DNA of 64,000 bases from Synechococcus sp. JA-3-3Ab (GTDB taxonomy: Bacteria; Cyanobacteriota; Cyanobacteriia; Thermostichales; Thermostichaceae): the NCBI RefSeq assembly GCF_000013205.1, contig NC_007775.1, positions 2,625,001 through 2,689,000 on the forward strand. The letters are read 5' to 3'. The stretch's first letter is position 1, and each line of letters starts with the position of its first letter. Made by a program: the position numbers and the translations under genes. The notes under the pieces were generated by a model that was not told the DNA's origin, did no database searches, and worked only from the letters and a program-made list of their open reading frames with translations. Positions 52,850 to 61,874 of this stretch are shown in pieces.

Positions 52850-53146
52850 ATGCCGCCTCGCTGGCCCCGGAAGCCCTCCCGTCGGGATCCTGAGTTTCGC
52901 AAGCTGGATGACCGCTACACCTACGCGGCGCATCTGGCTGTTTTTCTCTGCAGCGCGTCGGGGCTGGTGTTTTTCCAGCAGCTGTATCGGGCGGATTGGC
53001 CGTGGCTGCTGCCGCTGTTGGGCGGGTGGGGCCTAGGCCTGGGGATCCACAGCTTCTGGATCTTTTTTGTGGCCCGCTATCCTGCCGATCCGGATTTGGT
53101 GGAGCTCCCCCCCGAAGCCAACGAAGACTCTGCAGAAGCCGGCTAG
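52850..53146 (+). CDS. 2TM-domain membrane protein
   Basis: A 98-residue protein with a basic N-terminus (PPRWPRKPSRRDPEFRKLDD), two closely spaced transmembrane helices (YAAHLAVFLCSASGLVFFQQ and WLLPLLGGWGLGLGIHSFWI) and an acidic C-terminus. This resembles the small 2TM family common in cyanobacteria, sometimes fused to sensor proteins. It stands between the DUF4126 remnant and the CBS transporter and its role is unknown. Confidence 0.7.
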   Translation: MPPRWPRKPSRRDPEFRKLDDRYTYAAHLAVFLCSASGLVFFQQLYRADWPWLLPLLGGWGLGLGIHSFWIFFVARYPADPDLVELPPEANEDSAEAG

Positions 53147-53155
53147 CGGCCTCCT

Positions 53156-54193
53156 TCAAGGGGAGCCAGAAGAGAAGAGGCGCTGTCGTCGTTGCCGCTG
53201 CAGCAGCAGGGGGGAAAGGTCGCTCTCGTCGTAGATATCCCCCACCAGCTCTTCCAAAATGTCCTCCAGCGTAATGAGGCCGGTGGTGCCGCCAAACTCA
53301 TCCACCACGATCCCCAGGTGTTGGCGGGAGCGCAGCATCTCTTTGAGCAGCAGGCTGACGCGCTTGGTCTCGGGCACAAAAAAAGGCGGGGACATGGCCT
53401 TGGTCACCTCGGCATTGCCCTTTTGCTCCAGGTAGCGCAGGGCCTGCTTGAGGTGGATGACGCCGACGATCTCGTCCTTGGATTCCCCCTGCACGGGGAT
53501 GCGGGAGTAGCCCGTCTCCAGGCAGAGCTTCACCACATCCTGCAGCGTTTTGTCGTGGGAAATGGTCTCCATTTTTACCCTTGGCTTGGCCACATCCCCA
53601 GCCTGGAGCAAATCCAACGCCATCGCCCCGCGAAACAGGCGCCGTTTTTGCCAATCCAGTAGCCCTCGCTGCCCCAGCACATCGATCAACAGCTCCAAAT
53701 CCTTGAGGGAAGCGGTGGCTGTCAGCGGCGAGAGCTCCAACAGGTTGAACAGTCTCCTGACAACCCACTCAGAGGCAGCGGTAAAAGGGCGCAGCAGCAC
53801 CGAGAGGACATGGACAGGCCGCACCACCCAGCGGAACACTGCCAGCGGATGGCTCACCGCCAAAGACTTGGGCGCCACTTCCCCCACCAGGAGCACCAGG
53901 ATCGTGGTGGGCACGGTGGCGGCCAAAGCTCCAAACTGGGATCCCAGCAGCTCAATAGAGATGGTGGTGGCCAGGGCGGCAATGCCGATGTTGACAAAGT
54001 TGTTCACCAACAACAGGGTGGTGATCATCCGCGAGCGCTGTTGTTGAGCCAGTCGATAGAGGCCTTGCGGATCCCCTTGTTCTTCGATCAGGGACTCCAA
54101 GCGCAGGTTGTCCATAGCCGTGATGGCGGTTTCCGCTCCGGAGCAGGCCCCTGAGAGGAGAAGCAGAAAAGCCAGGAGGAGGAAATTACCCAT
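53156..54193 (-). CDS. CNNM/CorC (HlyC/CorC) family transporter with CBS domains
   Basis: A membrane protein of 345 residues with an N-terminal DUF21/CNNM domain (LLLSGACSGAETAITAMDNL, LLLVNNFVNIGIAALATTIS, LLVGEVAPKSLAVSHP) and a pair of CBS domains (KPRVKMETISHDKTLQDVVK, SKDEIVGVIHLKQAL, HLGIVVDEFGGTTGLITLED with ILEELVGDIYDE). The C-terminal CorC transporter-associated domain is missing. Such proteins are proposed Mg/Co efflux or ion-regulatory transporters. The ATG at 54193 is the natural start. Confidence 0.9.
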   Translation of the reverse strand: MGNFLLLAFLLLLSGACSGAETAITAMDNLRLESLIEEQGDPQGLYRLAQQQRSRMITTLLLVNNFVNIGIAALATTISIELLGSQFGALAATVPTTILVLLVGEVAPKSLAVSHPLAVFRWVVRPVHVLSVLLRPFTAASEWVVRRLFNLLELSPLTATASLKDLELLIDVLGQRGLLDWQKRRLFRGAMALDLLQAGDVAKPRVKMETISHDKTLQDVVKLCLETGYSRIPVQGESKDEIVGVIHLKQALRYLEQKGNAEVTKAMSPPFFVPETKRVSLLLKEMLRSRQHLGIVVDEFGGTTGLITLEDILEELVGDIYDESDLSPLLLQRQRRQRLFSSGSP

Positions 54194-54389
54194 AGTGCTC
54201 GCGGCTACCCAGAGCCGGATACGAGTGATTTGGGCCGAGGGGGAGCAGGGCAGGCCAGTATCTCTTCGTCAACAGGATTCCTACCTTAGCGGTTCTGGCC
54301 AAGCGCATCGCCCCCCCAAGGCTCAACACCTCAGAATTGAATTGGCCCCATCTCGCAAGCTTGAGAAAATCTTCAGGGTTCAGATAACT

Positions 54390-56018
54390 TCAGATAATAT
54401 CGAAATGGGCTGCCCCGGATCGCTCCAAAAGCTGCCGGTACAGCCTCACAATTTTGTCTTCCACCTCAGCTTGGCTCAGGTGGTCCGTGTCGATCAGAAT
54501 GGCATCGGGGGCAGGCCGCAAGGGAGAGATAAGCCGCTCGCTGTCGCGGCGATCCCGCTGCTCGATCTGAGCTTTTAACTCTTCGAGGGACACCACTTGT
54601 CCTTGGGCTTGCAGTTGGTGTTGCCGGCGCTGGGCCCGCTCCCCCACCGAGGCGGTCAAAAAGACTTTCAGCTCGGCATCAGGAAAAACATGGGTGCCGA
54701 TATCTCGCCCCTCCAGGACGGCCCCCCCATCCCGTCCAATGAGGCGTTGCCGCTTCACCAGCTCCTGCCGTACCCCCGGCACTGCCGCCACCTGAGAAAC
54801 CCAGCGGGTCACCTCTGGGGAACGAATGGCCTGGGTAACTTCCTCACCGTCGGCCCAGATGCGGGTGGGTTCGTCGGCCGAGGGGCCACTTTGTAGGGTT
54901 AGTTGGGTTTGGGCAGCCAGTTGGGTCAGTTGCTCGGCGTCGTCCAACGGGATCCCCCGCTGCAGCGCCAGCCAGGTGATGGCCCGGTACATCGCCCCCG
55001 TATCCAGGTACAAGAGCTGCAGTTGAGCGGCCACTGCCCGCGCTACGCTGGACTTCCCGGCCCCTGCCGGGCCGTCGATGGCAATCAGCGGGCGACGCCC
55101 CCTTTTCGGGGAAGGAGGCACTGCACTCTGCTGTTCTTGGGGCAAGGGATCCACCCCTTCCGGGGAAAGGAGCAGGTTGTCGATGAGGCGAGTTTGCCCT
55201 ACATAGGCGGCGATGGCCAGTAGCCCCTTATCTTTCACCTCCGATAGGGGCTGGAGGGTTTGCGGATCCACCAATTCCAGATATTGCACGCGCAGCTCGG
55301 GGGTGCGCTCCAGCTCAGCACGGGCGGCGGCCAGGATCCCTTCGGCGGAGGGATCCCCGGCTTGCCAGTGGTCGTAACCTCGGCGCAGGGCGCGGTACAG
55401 GCTGGCGGCCACCTGCCGCTCCACTGCCGAAAGGTAGCGGTTGCGGGAGCTGTAGGCAAGGCCGTCGGCTTCTCGCACGGTGGGGCAAGGGACAATGGTG
55501 GTGGGAATTTGCAGATCTTGAACCAGCCGCTGGATAATTGCCAGTTGCTGGGCATCCTTTTGGCCAAAATAGGCCCGCTGCGGCTGCACCAGGTTTAGCA
55601 GTTGCAGCACAATGGTGGCCACGCCGCGAAAATGCCCCGGTCGGTGGGGGGCGCAGAGGGTCTGCAAAAGGGACTCAGGAGGCATGACCCAGGTGCGATC
55701 GCCGGCAGTGGCCGGGTCGGCCCCCATCTCCTGCGGGTCGGGGGCAAACACCACATCCACGCCCGCGGCTTCACACAGAGCCCGATCCCCTTCCTCGTCG
55801 CGGGGGTAGCGATCCCAGTCTTCGTTGGGGCCAAATTGGAGGGGGTTGACAAAGATGCTGACCACCGTGTGGTCACACTCTTGGCGGCAGCGGCGAATTA
55901 GGCTGAGATGTCCTTCGTGCAGGGATCCCATCGTTGGCACCAGGCCTATGGTAGATCCCCGCCAGCTCGCTACCTGCTCCCGCAAAGCCGCCACCGTGCG
56001 CAGCCACTGCATTGCCAT
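54390..56018 (-). CDS. panC/cmk: Bifunctional pantoate-beta-alanine ligase / cytidylate kinase
   Basis: A cyanobacterial fusion linking pantothenate synthesis with CMP phosphorylation. Residues 1 to ~280 are PanC: GLVPTMGSLHEGHLSLIRR, VSIFVNPLQFGPNED, HFRGVATIVLQLLN, FGQKDAQQLAIIQRL and YSSRNRYL. After a linker of ~25 residues with PPSPKRGRRPLI, Cmk begins at IAIDGPAGAGKSSVARAVA, then YLDTGAMYRAITWLAL, and ends with AVLEGRDIGTHVFPDAELKV and RRDSERLISPLRPAPDAI. At 542 residues it is complete. Start is at 56018 or at the ATG two codons later. Confidence 0.95.
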   Translation of the reverse strand: MAMQWLRTVAALREQVASWRGSTIGLVPTMGSLHEGHLSLIRRCRQECDHTVVSIFVNPLQFGPNEDWDRYPRDEEGDRALCEAAGVDVVFAPDPQEMGADPATAGDRTWVMPPESLLQTLCAPHRPGHFRGVATIVLQLLNLVQPQRAYFGQKDAQQLAIIQRLVQDLQIPTTIVPCPTVREADGLAYSSRNRYLSAVERQVAASLYRALRRGYDHWQAGDPSAEGILAAARAELERTPELRVQYLELVDPQTLQPLSEVKDKGLLAIAAYVGQTRLIDNLLLSPEGVDPLPQEQQSAVPPSPKRGRRPLIAIDGPAGAGKSSVARAVAAQLQLLYLDTGAMYRAITWLALQRGIPLDDAEQLTQLAAQTQLTLQSGPSADEPTRIWADGEEVTQAIRSPEVTRWVSQVAAVPGVRQELVKRQRLIGRDGGAVLEGRDIGTHVFPDAELKVFLTASVGERAQRRQHQLQAQGQVVSLEELKAQIEQRDRRDSERLISPLRPAPDAILIDTDHLSQAEVEDKIVRLYRQLLERSGAAHFDII

Positions 56019-56083
56019 GCCACCTCACCTGCTGAGCCACTCTCTTGCCGACGGTTTGGTGCCAGCTTTTTCCTCCCTGGCTT

Positions 56084-56197
56084 TCACAGACCCATCTTAT
56101 TGCCGCGCTGATACTGTCTGTAGGCGGCCACAAACAGGCCTGCCAAGGTAACCAGCACCATCCCCAAAACGATCCCCAGCAAAATTGGCTCGATCAC
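56084..56197 (-). CDS. petG: Cytochrome b6-f complex subunit V (PetG)
   Basis: A 37-residue single-helix protein required for b6f assembly in thylakoids. It reads [12 protein letters not shown] at the start and [20 protein letters not shown] at the end, matching PetG almost throughout. The start is GTG with AGGAGG 8 nt upstream, which probably hid it from ORF calling by length. It is upstream of panC-cmk in the same direction, 66 nt away, and divergent from menE. Confidence 0.95.
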   Translation of the reverse strand: MIEPILLGIVLGMVLVTLAGLFVAAYRQYQRGNKMGL

Positions 56198-56419
56198 AAC
56201 CTAGGCCTCCTACTTCAAACCTAGATCATGATAAGCCAAGCCCAAACTCTTCCTCACCTTGCCCGGGGGGATCCCTGCCAAAAGTCAAAACAACGAAGGT
56301 ACAGGGGACGCCCCCAATTGCCTCGGTGGAGGGTCAAGTCTCCACGGCTATGGCTTGCTCTTTGATCGCTTTGATCGCTTCGTTGAACCTGCAACTGTCC
56401 CGCCCGAACTTGCCGAAAG

Positions 56420-57826
56420 ATGTTTCCCAACCACAACTGCTCTCCCGCTTTGAAGGAGTGTCTGGCTGGGCTGGAAGAGCAACTGCGCCCTCTGGCAGAC
56501 AAGGCCGTTCCCCTGTTGGTGGCAGACTCGGATCCGCTGCAAGTGTGGGCTGCCGTTTTGGCCTGCCAACACCTGGGGATCCCCCTCTTCTTGGCCAATC
56601 CCCACTGGGGAGGACGAGAGTGGGGGCAGGCTCTGGCCAGCCTGGGATCCGCTTGGCGCTGGCGGCGAGGGCAGTTGCAGGAGGGTTCTGCCTCCTCCCA
56701 CCCCCCTCTGCAGCATTGGCAACAGATCCTACCCAGCGCCGATTGGCCAGTAATCGGGATCCCTACCGGTGGCTCCGGCGGCCAGGTGAAATGGGCAGTG
56801 CACTCCTGGCGTACCCTCAGCGCCTCTGCCAGAGCCCACCAGCAGCACTTCAGCGTGGATTGCGTCCATAGCTATTGTGTCCTGCCCCTGTACCACGTCA
56901 GCGGCCTGATGCAAGCTGTTCGTTCCTGGCTGAGCGGCGGCCAGTGGATTGTCTGGGATTGGAAACGACAGCAGCAGGCCGAGGCCTGGGATCCGCCTTT
57001 GCCGGGCAGCTTTCTGTCGCTGGTGCCCACCCAGTTGCAGCGGCTGTTGCTCAACGCCCAGCCGGGAGTCTTGGAGAGCCTGCGCCAGTTTCGAGCCATT
57101 CTGGTTGGCGGCGGCCCCACCTGGCCCAGTTTGCGGCAACAGGCCCGGCAACTGCACCTGCCCTTGGCCCTCACCTATGGCATGACCGAAAGCGCCTCCC
57201 AGGTGTGTACGCTCCTGCCGGAAGCCTTTTTGCAGGGGAGCGATAGCCTGGGGCGGCCCCTGCCCCACGCCACCCTGGAGATCCGCGGCGAAGCAGGGGA
57301 TCCCTTGCCCGCCCAGACGGCGGGCCACATCCACGTGTGGGCGGAATCCCTGGCGCTGGGCTACTACCCTTTGGCGAGGGAGGCTGATGGCCTGGGCAAG
57401 TGGCAACAGCGGGGCTTCACCCCTGGAGATTGGGGCTATCTGGACTCAGACGGCTATCTCTACTGGCTGGGCCGCGCCGACGACCTGATCCTGACCGGCG
57501 GGGAAAAGGTGATGGCGGCCGAGGTAGAAGGGGAGATCCGGGCCAGCGGCTGGGTGGAGGATGTGTGCGTGCTCGGCCTGCCCGACGGCGAGTGGGGCCA
57601 GCAGGTGGTGGCGGTGGCCGTGCCCAAGGCTGGGATCCCTGCCCTCCCCGTAGAGCTGGAGAGGCACCTAAAGCAACACCTGAGCCAACAACTGAGCCCC
57701 TTCAAGCACCCTAAGCAATGGCTATGGTGTGCCGGGATCCCGCGCAACGCCCAGGGCAAAGTCAGCCGCCAACAGCTGCGGCAGTGGGCGGCCCAGCAGT
57801 TGAGACTGGCAACGCCAGGCAGCTAG
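56420..57826 (+). CDS. menE: O-succinylbenzoate-CoA ligase-like acyl-CoA synthetase (MenE)
   Basis: MenE activates o-succinylbenzoate in phylloquinone synthesis. A 468-residue ANL-superfamily protein: P-loop-like IGIPTGGSGGQVKWAV, CVLPLYHVSGLMQAVRS, YGMTESASQVC, GDWGYLDSDGYLYWLGR and LTGGEKVMAAEVEGEI, and the C-terminal catalytic Lys in NAQGKVSR. The N-terminal domain is shorter and less conserved than in generic CoA ligases, as in cyanobacterial MenE. The other men genes are not in the window. It overlaps the next, convergent gene by 4 nt. Confidence 0.88.
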   Translation: MFPNHNCSPALKECLAGLEEQLRPLADKAVPLLVADSDPLQVWAAVLACQHLGIPLFLANPHWGGREWGQALASLGSAWRWRRGQLQEGSASSHPPLQHWQQILPSADWPVIGIPTGGSGGQVKWAVHSWRTLSASARAHQQHFSVDCVHSYCVLPLYHVSGLMQAVRSWLSGGQWIVWDWKRQQQAEAWDPPLPGSFLSLVPTQLQRLLLNAQPGVLESLRQFRAILVGGGPTWPSLRQQARQLHLPLALTYGMTESASQVCTLLPEAFLQGSDSLGRPLPHATLEIRGEAGDPLPAQTAGHIHVWAESLALGYYPLAREADGLGKWQQRGFTPGDWGYLDSDGYLYWLGRADDLILTGGEKVMAAEVEGEIRASGWVEDVCVLGLPDGEWGQQVVAVAVPKAGIPALPVELERHLKQHLSQQLSPFKHPKQWLWCAGIPRNAQGKVSRQQLRQWAAQQLRLATPGS

Positions 57827-58404
57827 CCGGATCCCTCCCGGATGCCCAGACGGGCCAAGTCTCGCCAGATTTCAAAGGCCAACTCGCGGTTGTGTGGCTC
57901 TGTGGCCAAAGCTTTTCTCAAGTAAGCCTCTGCCTGCTGGTAGCGACCCTCGCAGATTAAATGATTGCCGAAGCGCTGATAGGCCAAAGCCAAGATGTGG
58001 ATGGCTTCCTTGGAGTTGGGAAACCGCTTCAGCAGCGCCTCCGCCAGAGCCACTGCCGTGGGCAACTTACGCTCGCGCCAAGCCGCCTTGACGCGGGCAA
58101 TCCCTGCCTCAAGGGATTCCCGAGCCGGTGGTTCTGCTGAGATGGAGCCTGACCCAGTGGTGCGTACAACCACGCGCCTTTCCCCCCTCACAGAACTGGG
58201 TGGAGAGTGTCGTTGGGCGTCGTAGCGCCGCCGCTCTTCAGGGTTGCTCAGCACTTGGTAGGCCTGGTAGATCTGCTCAAATCGTTCTCGGGATCCCTCT
58301 CCTGCCACATCGGGGTGAAACTGCCGCGCCAACCGGCGAAAGGCTCGCTTGATATCTTCGCTGTTCGCTTGGGGAGAGAGGTTCAGGATTGCATAGTAGT
58401 CCAT
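57823..58404 (-). CDS. J-domain protein with TPR-like C-terminus
   Basis: A 193-residue co-chaperone. The N-terminal J domain has DYYAILNLSPQANSEDIKRA, the HPD motif in QFHPDVAGE and IYQAYQVLSNPEERRRYD. After a Ser/Arg-rich linker, a helical region with TPR-like pattern runs AVALAEALLKRFPNSKEAIH and ICEGRYQQAEAYLRKALATE. It could recruit Hsp70 to a specific client. No glycine-rich or zinc domain, so it is not classic DnaJ. Confidence 0.87.
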   Translation of the reverse strand: MDYYAILNLSPQANSEDIKRAFRRLARQFHPDVAGEGSRERFEQIYQAYQVLSNPEERRRYDAQRHSPPSSVRGERRVVVRTTGSGSISAEPPARESLEAGIARVKAAWRERKLPTAVALAEALLKRFPNSKEAIHILALAYQRFGNHLICEGRYQQAEAYLRKALATEPHNRELAFEIWRDLARLGIREGSG

Positions 58405-58754
58405 GAGCGGCAGCAGAAGAGAGGGTGAGGGGCTGCTGAACCTGGGCGAAGAGTCAGCTCTGGCTCGGAGCTACGCCGATCATGCCATGCCAACCTGGGC
58501 TGAACCAAGGGATCCCCTCGGCGCTCATGCAATTTAGATCCAATCTAGTAGAGAATCATTCTCATGTTGAGGCATGGTGCTGCATTGACCATTCTGACTG
58601 AGCGCTAAGAGGCATCTCTTCGCACAGCTACCTCAGAGGCAGGGATCCAGTGCTAGACTTTGCCCAAGTTGTAAATTCCAGACTTTGCCTAACTCTACTC
58701 CTAACTGTTCTCAAAGTACTTTTAGCTGTCTCTAAGTCCTATTTCTGAGTGACT
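58405..58754. other. Intergenic region upstream of the ankyrin gene
   Basis: About 350 nt without a gene. It holds a Fur-like palindrome (58551-58563) and a direct repeat of AGACTTTGCC near 58652 and 58682. A 14-codon frame (MLRHGAALTILTER) just after the palindrome has no ribosome-binding site and is not called. Confidence 0.5.
58551..58563. promoter_or_regulatory. Candidate Fur/PerR-type operator
   Basis: GAGAATCATTCTC is a perfect 6-1-6 inverted repeat, the minimal form recognised by Fur-family repressors (GATAATnATTATC type). It lies between the J-domain gene (147 nt from its start, opposite strand) and the ankyrin gene (about 190 nt away). Which gene it controls is unclear. Confidence 0.5.
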
Positions 58755-59510
58755 ATGAGCGAAGCACTGCACCGCGCCCTTGCCAATGAAGACCCGCAAG
58801 GATTGCTGGCTTACTTGCAGCAAGGGGGACATGTGAATGCTCCCGATTCGCAGGGGTTCACCCCGCTTCACAAAGCAGTACTCATCGGCAATCTGGAGCT
58901 GTTGGACTTGCTTTTGGCTTATGGCGCTTCCGTCGACTCGATGGATTCCACAGGGGCTACGCCGCTCCATTTGGCTGCTGCCAGCGGCCAGGTGGAAGTG
59001 GTGGAGCGGCTTCTCAAGGCAGGCAGCGATATCGATCTGCTAGATCGCTATGGATACACTCCTCTCCATCGGGCTGCCCTAACCGATCAGGCAGAAGTTA
59101 TTGGTCTGCTGATCCAAAAAGGGGCAAAAACCTGTGGCGTTCTCCACTGGGCTACAGCTACGGGTAGGAAAAGCGTTCTCGCCCGCTTGCTCTCCAAGGG
59201 GGCACCGGTGGATGCCGTTGATGAGACGGGGCGAACTCCTCTGCACGAGGCGGCCACACAAGGACACTTGGGCATCGCTCGCTTTCTCATTTTGTACGGG
59301 GCCGATGTCAACGCGCGCAACCGCTTCGGGGCGACACCCATGCACTGGGCTGCCTGGGAAGGGCATATCCAGATCCTAGAGCTGCTGTTGGAAAATGGGG
59401 CCGAATTAAACCCCCGCAATCACGATGGACACACTCCCCTCGCCTATGCCCAGAAACGTCAGCACAGGCTAGCTGCCCAATGGCTGCAAGACCGAGGCGC
59501 AACCCTTTAG
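58755..59510 (+). CDS. Cytoplasmic ankyrin-repeat protein
   Basis: A 251-residue protein made almost wholly of ankyrin repeats, seven or more, e.g. GFTPLHKAVLIGNLELLDLL, GATPLHLAAASGQVEVVERL, GYTPLHRAALTDQAEVIGLL, GRTPLHEAATQGHLGIARFL and GATPMHWAAWEGHIQILELL. No signal peptide or extra domain, so it is a soluble protein-binding scaffold. The ATG at 58755 follows a GTG two codons earlier. The GC content is lower than that of most neighbours. A Fur-like palindrome lies upstream. Confidence 0.85.
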   Translation: MSEALHRALANEDPQGLLAYLQQGGHVNAPDSQGFTPLHKAVLIGNLELLDLLLAYGASVDSMDSTGATPLHLAAASGQVEVVERLLKAGSDIDLLDRYGYTPLHRAALTDQAEVIGLLIQKGAKTCGVLHWATATGRKSVLARLLSKGAPVDAVDETGRTPLHEAATQGHLGIARFLILYGADVNARNRFGATPMHWAAWEGHIQILELLLENGAELNPRNHDGHTPLAYAQKRQHRLAAQWLQDRGATL

Positions 59511-60241
59511 TTTGGCTTAAGGGATCCCTACTTCTTGGGAGACGGGAGATAGAGTTGGAAGGAATTCCACAGAAAAAGGAGAGAGGATGTTAGATTTCCC
59601 CTCTCCGATCTCTTCGTCGCGGTTAGCGTTAACGCCATCTAGATTCTAATCGATAACTCGCATCTGGTTCAATTCCTTTCTCCAGATTTTAATCTTCTTC
59701 CAACATCATTTTTTAGAGAACAAAACAAAGACGGAACAGCTAGCTTGTTCCGAAAACATCCGTTTATCTCCTTACTTTCTAGAGGATTGGTAGCCATTCC
59801 AAATAGCTCAAGATACTTCCCCAGCGCTTCACGCCGCTTTCGCTTGCTGGCCCGCCGACGCAAGCGCGATCACCCTCGACTGCTACCTCCTACTTCAACA
59901 CGATGTTGGCGGAAAACCTCCCCCTCTCCCATTAATTGATATTTAGTCTCATTAACTTTGTGGAGAAAAAGGGATCCCTGCCAAGCGCAGGATGGCCAGT
60001 TCCGCCGGCGCGGGATCCCTGCTGCGTCCAAGACAAGAGAGGAAGACTGATGGATATGACTCCACCACTCAACCGGGTGACAGTATAGCACTATTGAGAT
60101 TAAGTTGCAATATATCCCCAGGGCACATCGGTTCCTCTTTGATAAAGACTTGCATCAAACCGAGTGAGTCTGGTAGAGTACCTAGCTAAAGTAGTTGGAA
60201 AAATTTGCAGCTAGGTCTTCGCAGGTTGCGGAGTGGTGAGC
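59511..60241. other. 730-nt intergenic region without a supported gene
   Basis: More AT-rich than the surroundings. ATCTGG/CCAGAT with a following TTTT (about 59665-59690) may terminate the ankyrin transcript. GGAACA/TGTTCC forms a hairpin near 59733-59751. A minus-strand frame (59669-59863, basic RRRASKRKRREALGKYLELF) has only a TTG start and no clear ribosome-binding site; it is possible but unsupported. A GGTTCAATTCC inside the first hairpin resembles a tRNA T-arm, but no tRNA fold can be built. Confidence 0.45.
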
Positions 60242-60592
60242 ATGACATGGCAACAGGTTCAGGCGGGCGTGTGGTGTCGGCAGTTGGGGCAATTGGCGCC
60301 CCAGTGGTGGCTGGGGTGGAGTCCTGAGCAGGGCTTCCGGCTCTATCGCCAAGAGTCCCTACCTTCTCTCTCTGCTTTGCGGATTCGCTGCCAAGAGCGA
60401 GATGGCTGGCTGGATGTGTTTTTGGGAGAAGCGGAGCAACATCTCCAGCGGCGGCGCAGTCTCTTAGACGCAACGGCGCGGGTGGCTTTGCACTACTTGC
60501 CGGAAGAGCTGGTTCAGATTCGGTCTCTTCCACGTCCTCATGAGCGCATTCCTCTGGAGCTTTGGCAGCGGCTAACCCAGCAACGGAGTTGA
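60242..60592 (+). CDS. Hypothetical protein, 116 residues
   Basis: No recognised family. Sequence begins MTWQQVQAGVWCRQLGQLAP and is rich in Trp, Arg and Leu; RRRSLLDATARVALHYLPEE and ERIPLELWQRLTQQ are amphipathic. No signal peptide or membrane helix. GGAG precedes the ATG by 9 nt; a GTG three codons earlier is an alternative. The regular codon usage and isolated position before ldh support a real gene. Confidence 0.6.
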   Translation: MTWQQVQAGVWCRQLGQLAPQWWLGWSPEQGFRLYRQESLPSLSALRIRCQERDGWLDVFLGEAEQHLQRRRSLLDATARVALHYLPEELVQIRSLPRPHERIPLELWQRLTQQRS

Positions 60593-60802
60593 GGTCTACC
60601 CAAGAATTCTTAAAAAACCATTAAAACCCTTACTGAGCTGCATTCAAAGTCACTTCACCCCGCGGGGATCCGAGGCGACCGGGAAGGCGGAAGTTCTCTT
60701 CCCTTCCAGCCTTTCTTGCTCTGGGGAGCGATAGCCCCTCTGCTCTTTTTCTCTCCGCCTGGCCAGGCTTAAGCTGGGAAGGGAAGTGCAGCGGCTGAAG
60801 CC

Positions 60803-61795
60803 ATGACCGTTTCTGAGCACCAACCCAAGCCACGCTTTGAGCAGCAAGCCGGTGGGCTGACTGCTCGCCGCCTTTTGAAGGGATCCATCATCGGCGCCGG
60901 GCAGGTGGGCATGGCCTGCGCCTACGCGATGCTTATCCAGAACACCCTCGATGAGCTGGTGATCCACGACATCGACCGCGCCAAGCTGGAAGGGGAAGTG
61001 ATGGATCTGGTGCATGGGATCCCTTTTGTGGAGCCGACGCGGATCTGGGCAGGGGAGCTGGCCGATTGTGCCGGGTCAGACGTGGTGATTGTGACGGCGG
61101 GGGCCAAGCAGCGGCCTGGAGAAACCCGTTTGGATTTGGTTCACCGCAACGTCGAGATCTTCAAAAGCTTGATCCCGGCCCTGATGGAGCATTGCCCCAG
61201 CGCCATTTTCCTGGTGGTGAGCAACCCCGTTGACGTCATGACCTATGTTTCCCTGAAGTTAGCGGGGCTGCCGGCGGGGCAGGTGCTGGGGTCGGGAACG
61301 GTTTTGGATACGGCTCGCTTTCGCTATCTGTTGGCCCAGAGGCTGGGGGTGGATCCGCGCAGCCTGCACGCCTACATCATCGGCGAACATGGGGATAGCG
61401 AGGTGGCCGTCTGGAGCAAGGTGAACATCGCCGGCACGCCGATTGGCCAGCTCTCGCCGGAATGGGATCCCGCCCATTTGGGCGATATCTTCGAGCAGGT
61501 GCGCAATGCCGCCTATGAGATCATCCGCCGCAAAGGGGCCACCAGCTATGCCATTGGTCTGGGGGTGGCACAAATTGTCCAGGCCCTGGTACGGGATCAG
61601 CGGCGCGTTTTAACCGTGAGCAGCCTCACCCAGGGAGAATATGACCTGCCGGAGGTCTGCCTTAGTTTGCCGAGAGTGGTCGGTCGGCAAGGGGTGGAGC
61701 GCACGCTGGCCATGTCCCTCACCGAGAGCGAGCGGCAGCAACTGCACCGCTCTGCCCACATCTTGCGGCAAGTCATCGACAGCATCCGGTGGTAG
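60803..61795 (+). CDS. ldh: L-lactate dehydrogenase
   Basis: Reduces pyruvate to lactate with NADH, a fermentative step useful in dark anoxic mats. The 330-residue protein has the NAD motif [17 protein letters not shown], the specificity-loop [16 protein letters not shown] with Gln at the position that marks lactate rather than malate dehydrogenase, [27 protein letters not shown] and the catalytic His in [11 protein letters not shown] ~25-residue N-terminal extension ([14 protein letters not shown]) precedes the Rossmann fold. The ATG at 60803 is the only clear start. Upstream ~210 nt hold no gene. Confidence 0.94.
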   Translation: MTVSEHQPKPRFEQQAGGLTARRLLKGSIIGAGQVGMACAYAMLIQNTLDELVIHDIDRAKLEGEVMDLVHGIPFVEPTRIWAGELADCAGSDVVIVTAGAKQRPGETRLDLVHRNVEIFKSLIPALMEHCPSAIFLVVSNPVDVMTYVSLKLAGLPAGQVLGSGTVLDTARFRYLLAQRLGVDPRSLHAYIIGEHGDSEVAVWSKVNIAGTPIGQLSPEWDPAHLGDIFEQVRNAAYEIIRRKGATSYAIGLGVAQIVQALVRDQRRVLTVSSLTQGEYDLPEVCLSLPRVVGRQGVERTLAMSLTESERQQLHRSAHILRQVIDSIRW

Positions 61796-61874
61796 AGCTG
61801 GGCTGCCGGATCCCGTTTGTTTTGGATCCACCGTTGGGTTCGCTACGGCTGTGGCTGACGGCAGGAGGTGGTCT

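Noticed and set aside
52511-53036. Continuous protein spanning the DUF4126 part and the 2TM region
   Set aside because: After AGILVMSAA the frame loses all similarity and overlaps the well-formed 2TM gene in another frame.
59660-59690. GGTTCAATTCC as a tRNA T-arm
   Set aside because: The flanks pair with each other as a simple ATCTGG/CCAGAT hairpin and no acceptor, D or anticodon arms can be drawn.
59669-59863. 64-codon basic minus-strand frame
   Set aside because: Only a TTG start just after a stop, no ribosome-binding site, no family recognised.
61641-61874. N-terminal extension of the TrmB frame
   Set aside because: It overlaps ldh out of frame, and the GTG at 61875 has an AGGAGG at ideal distance.
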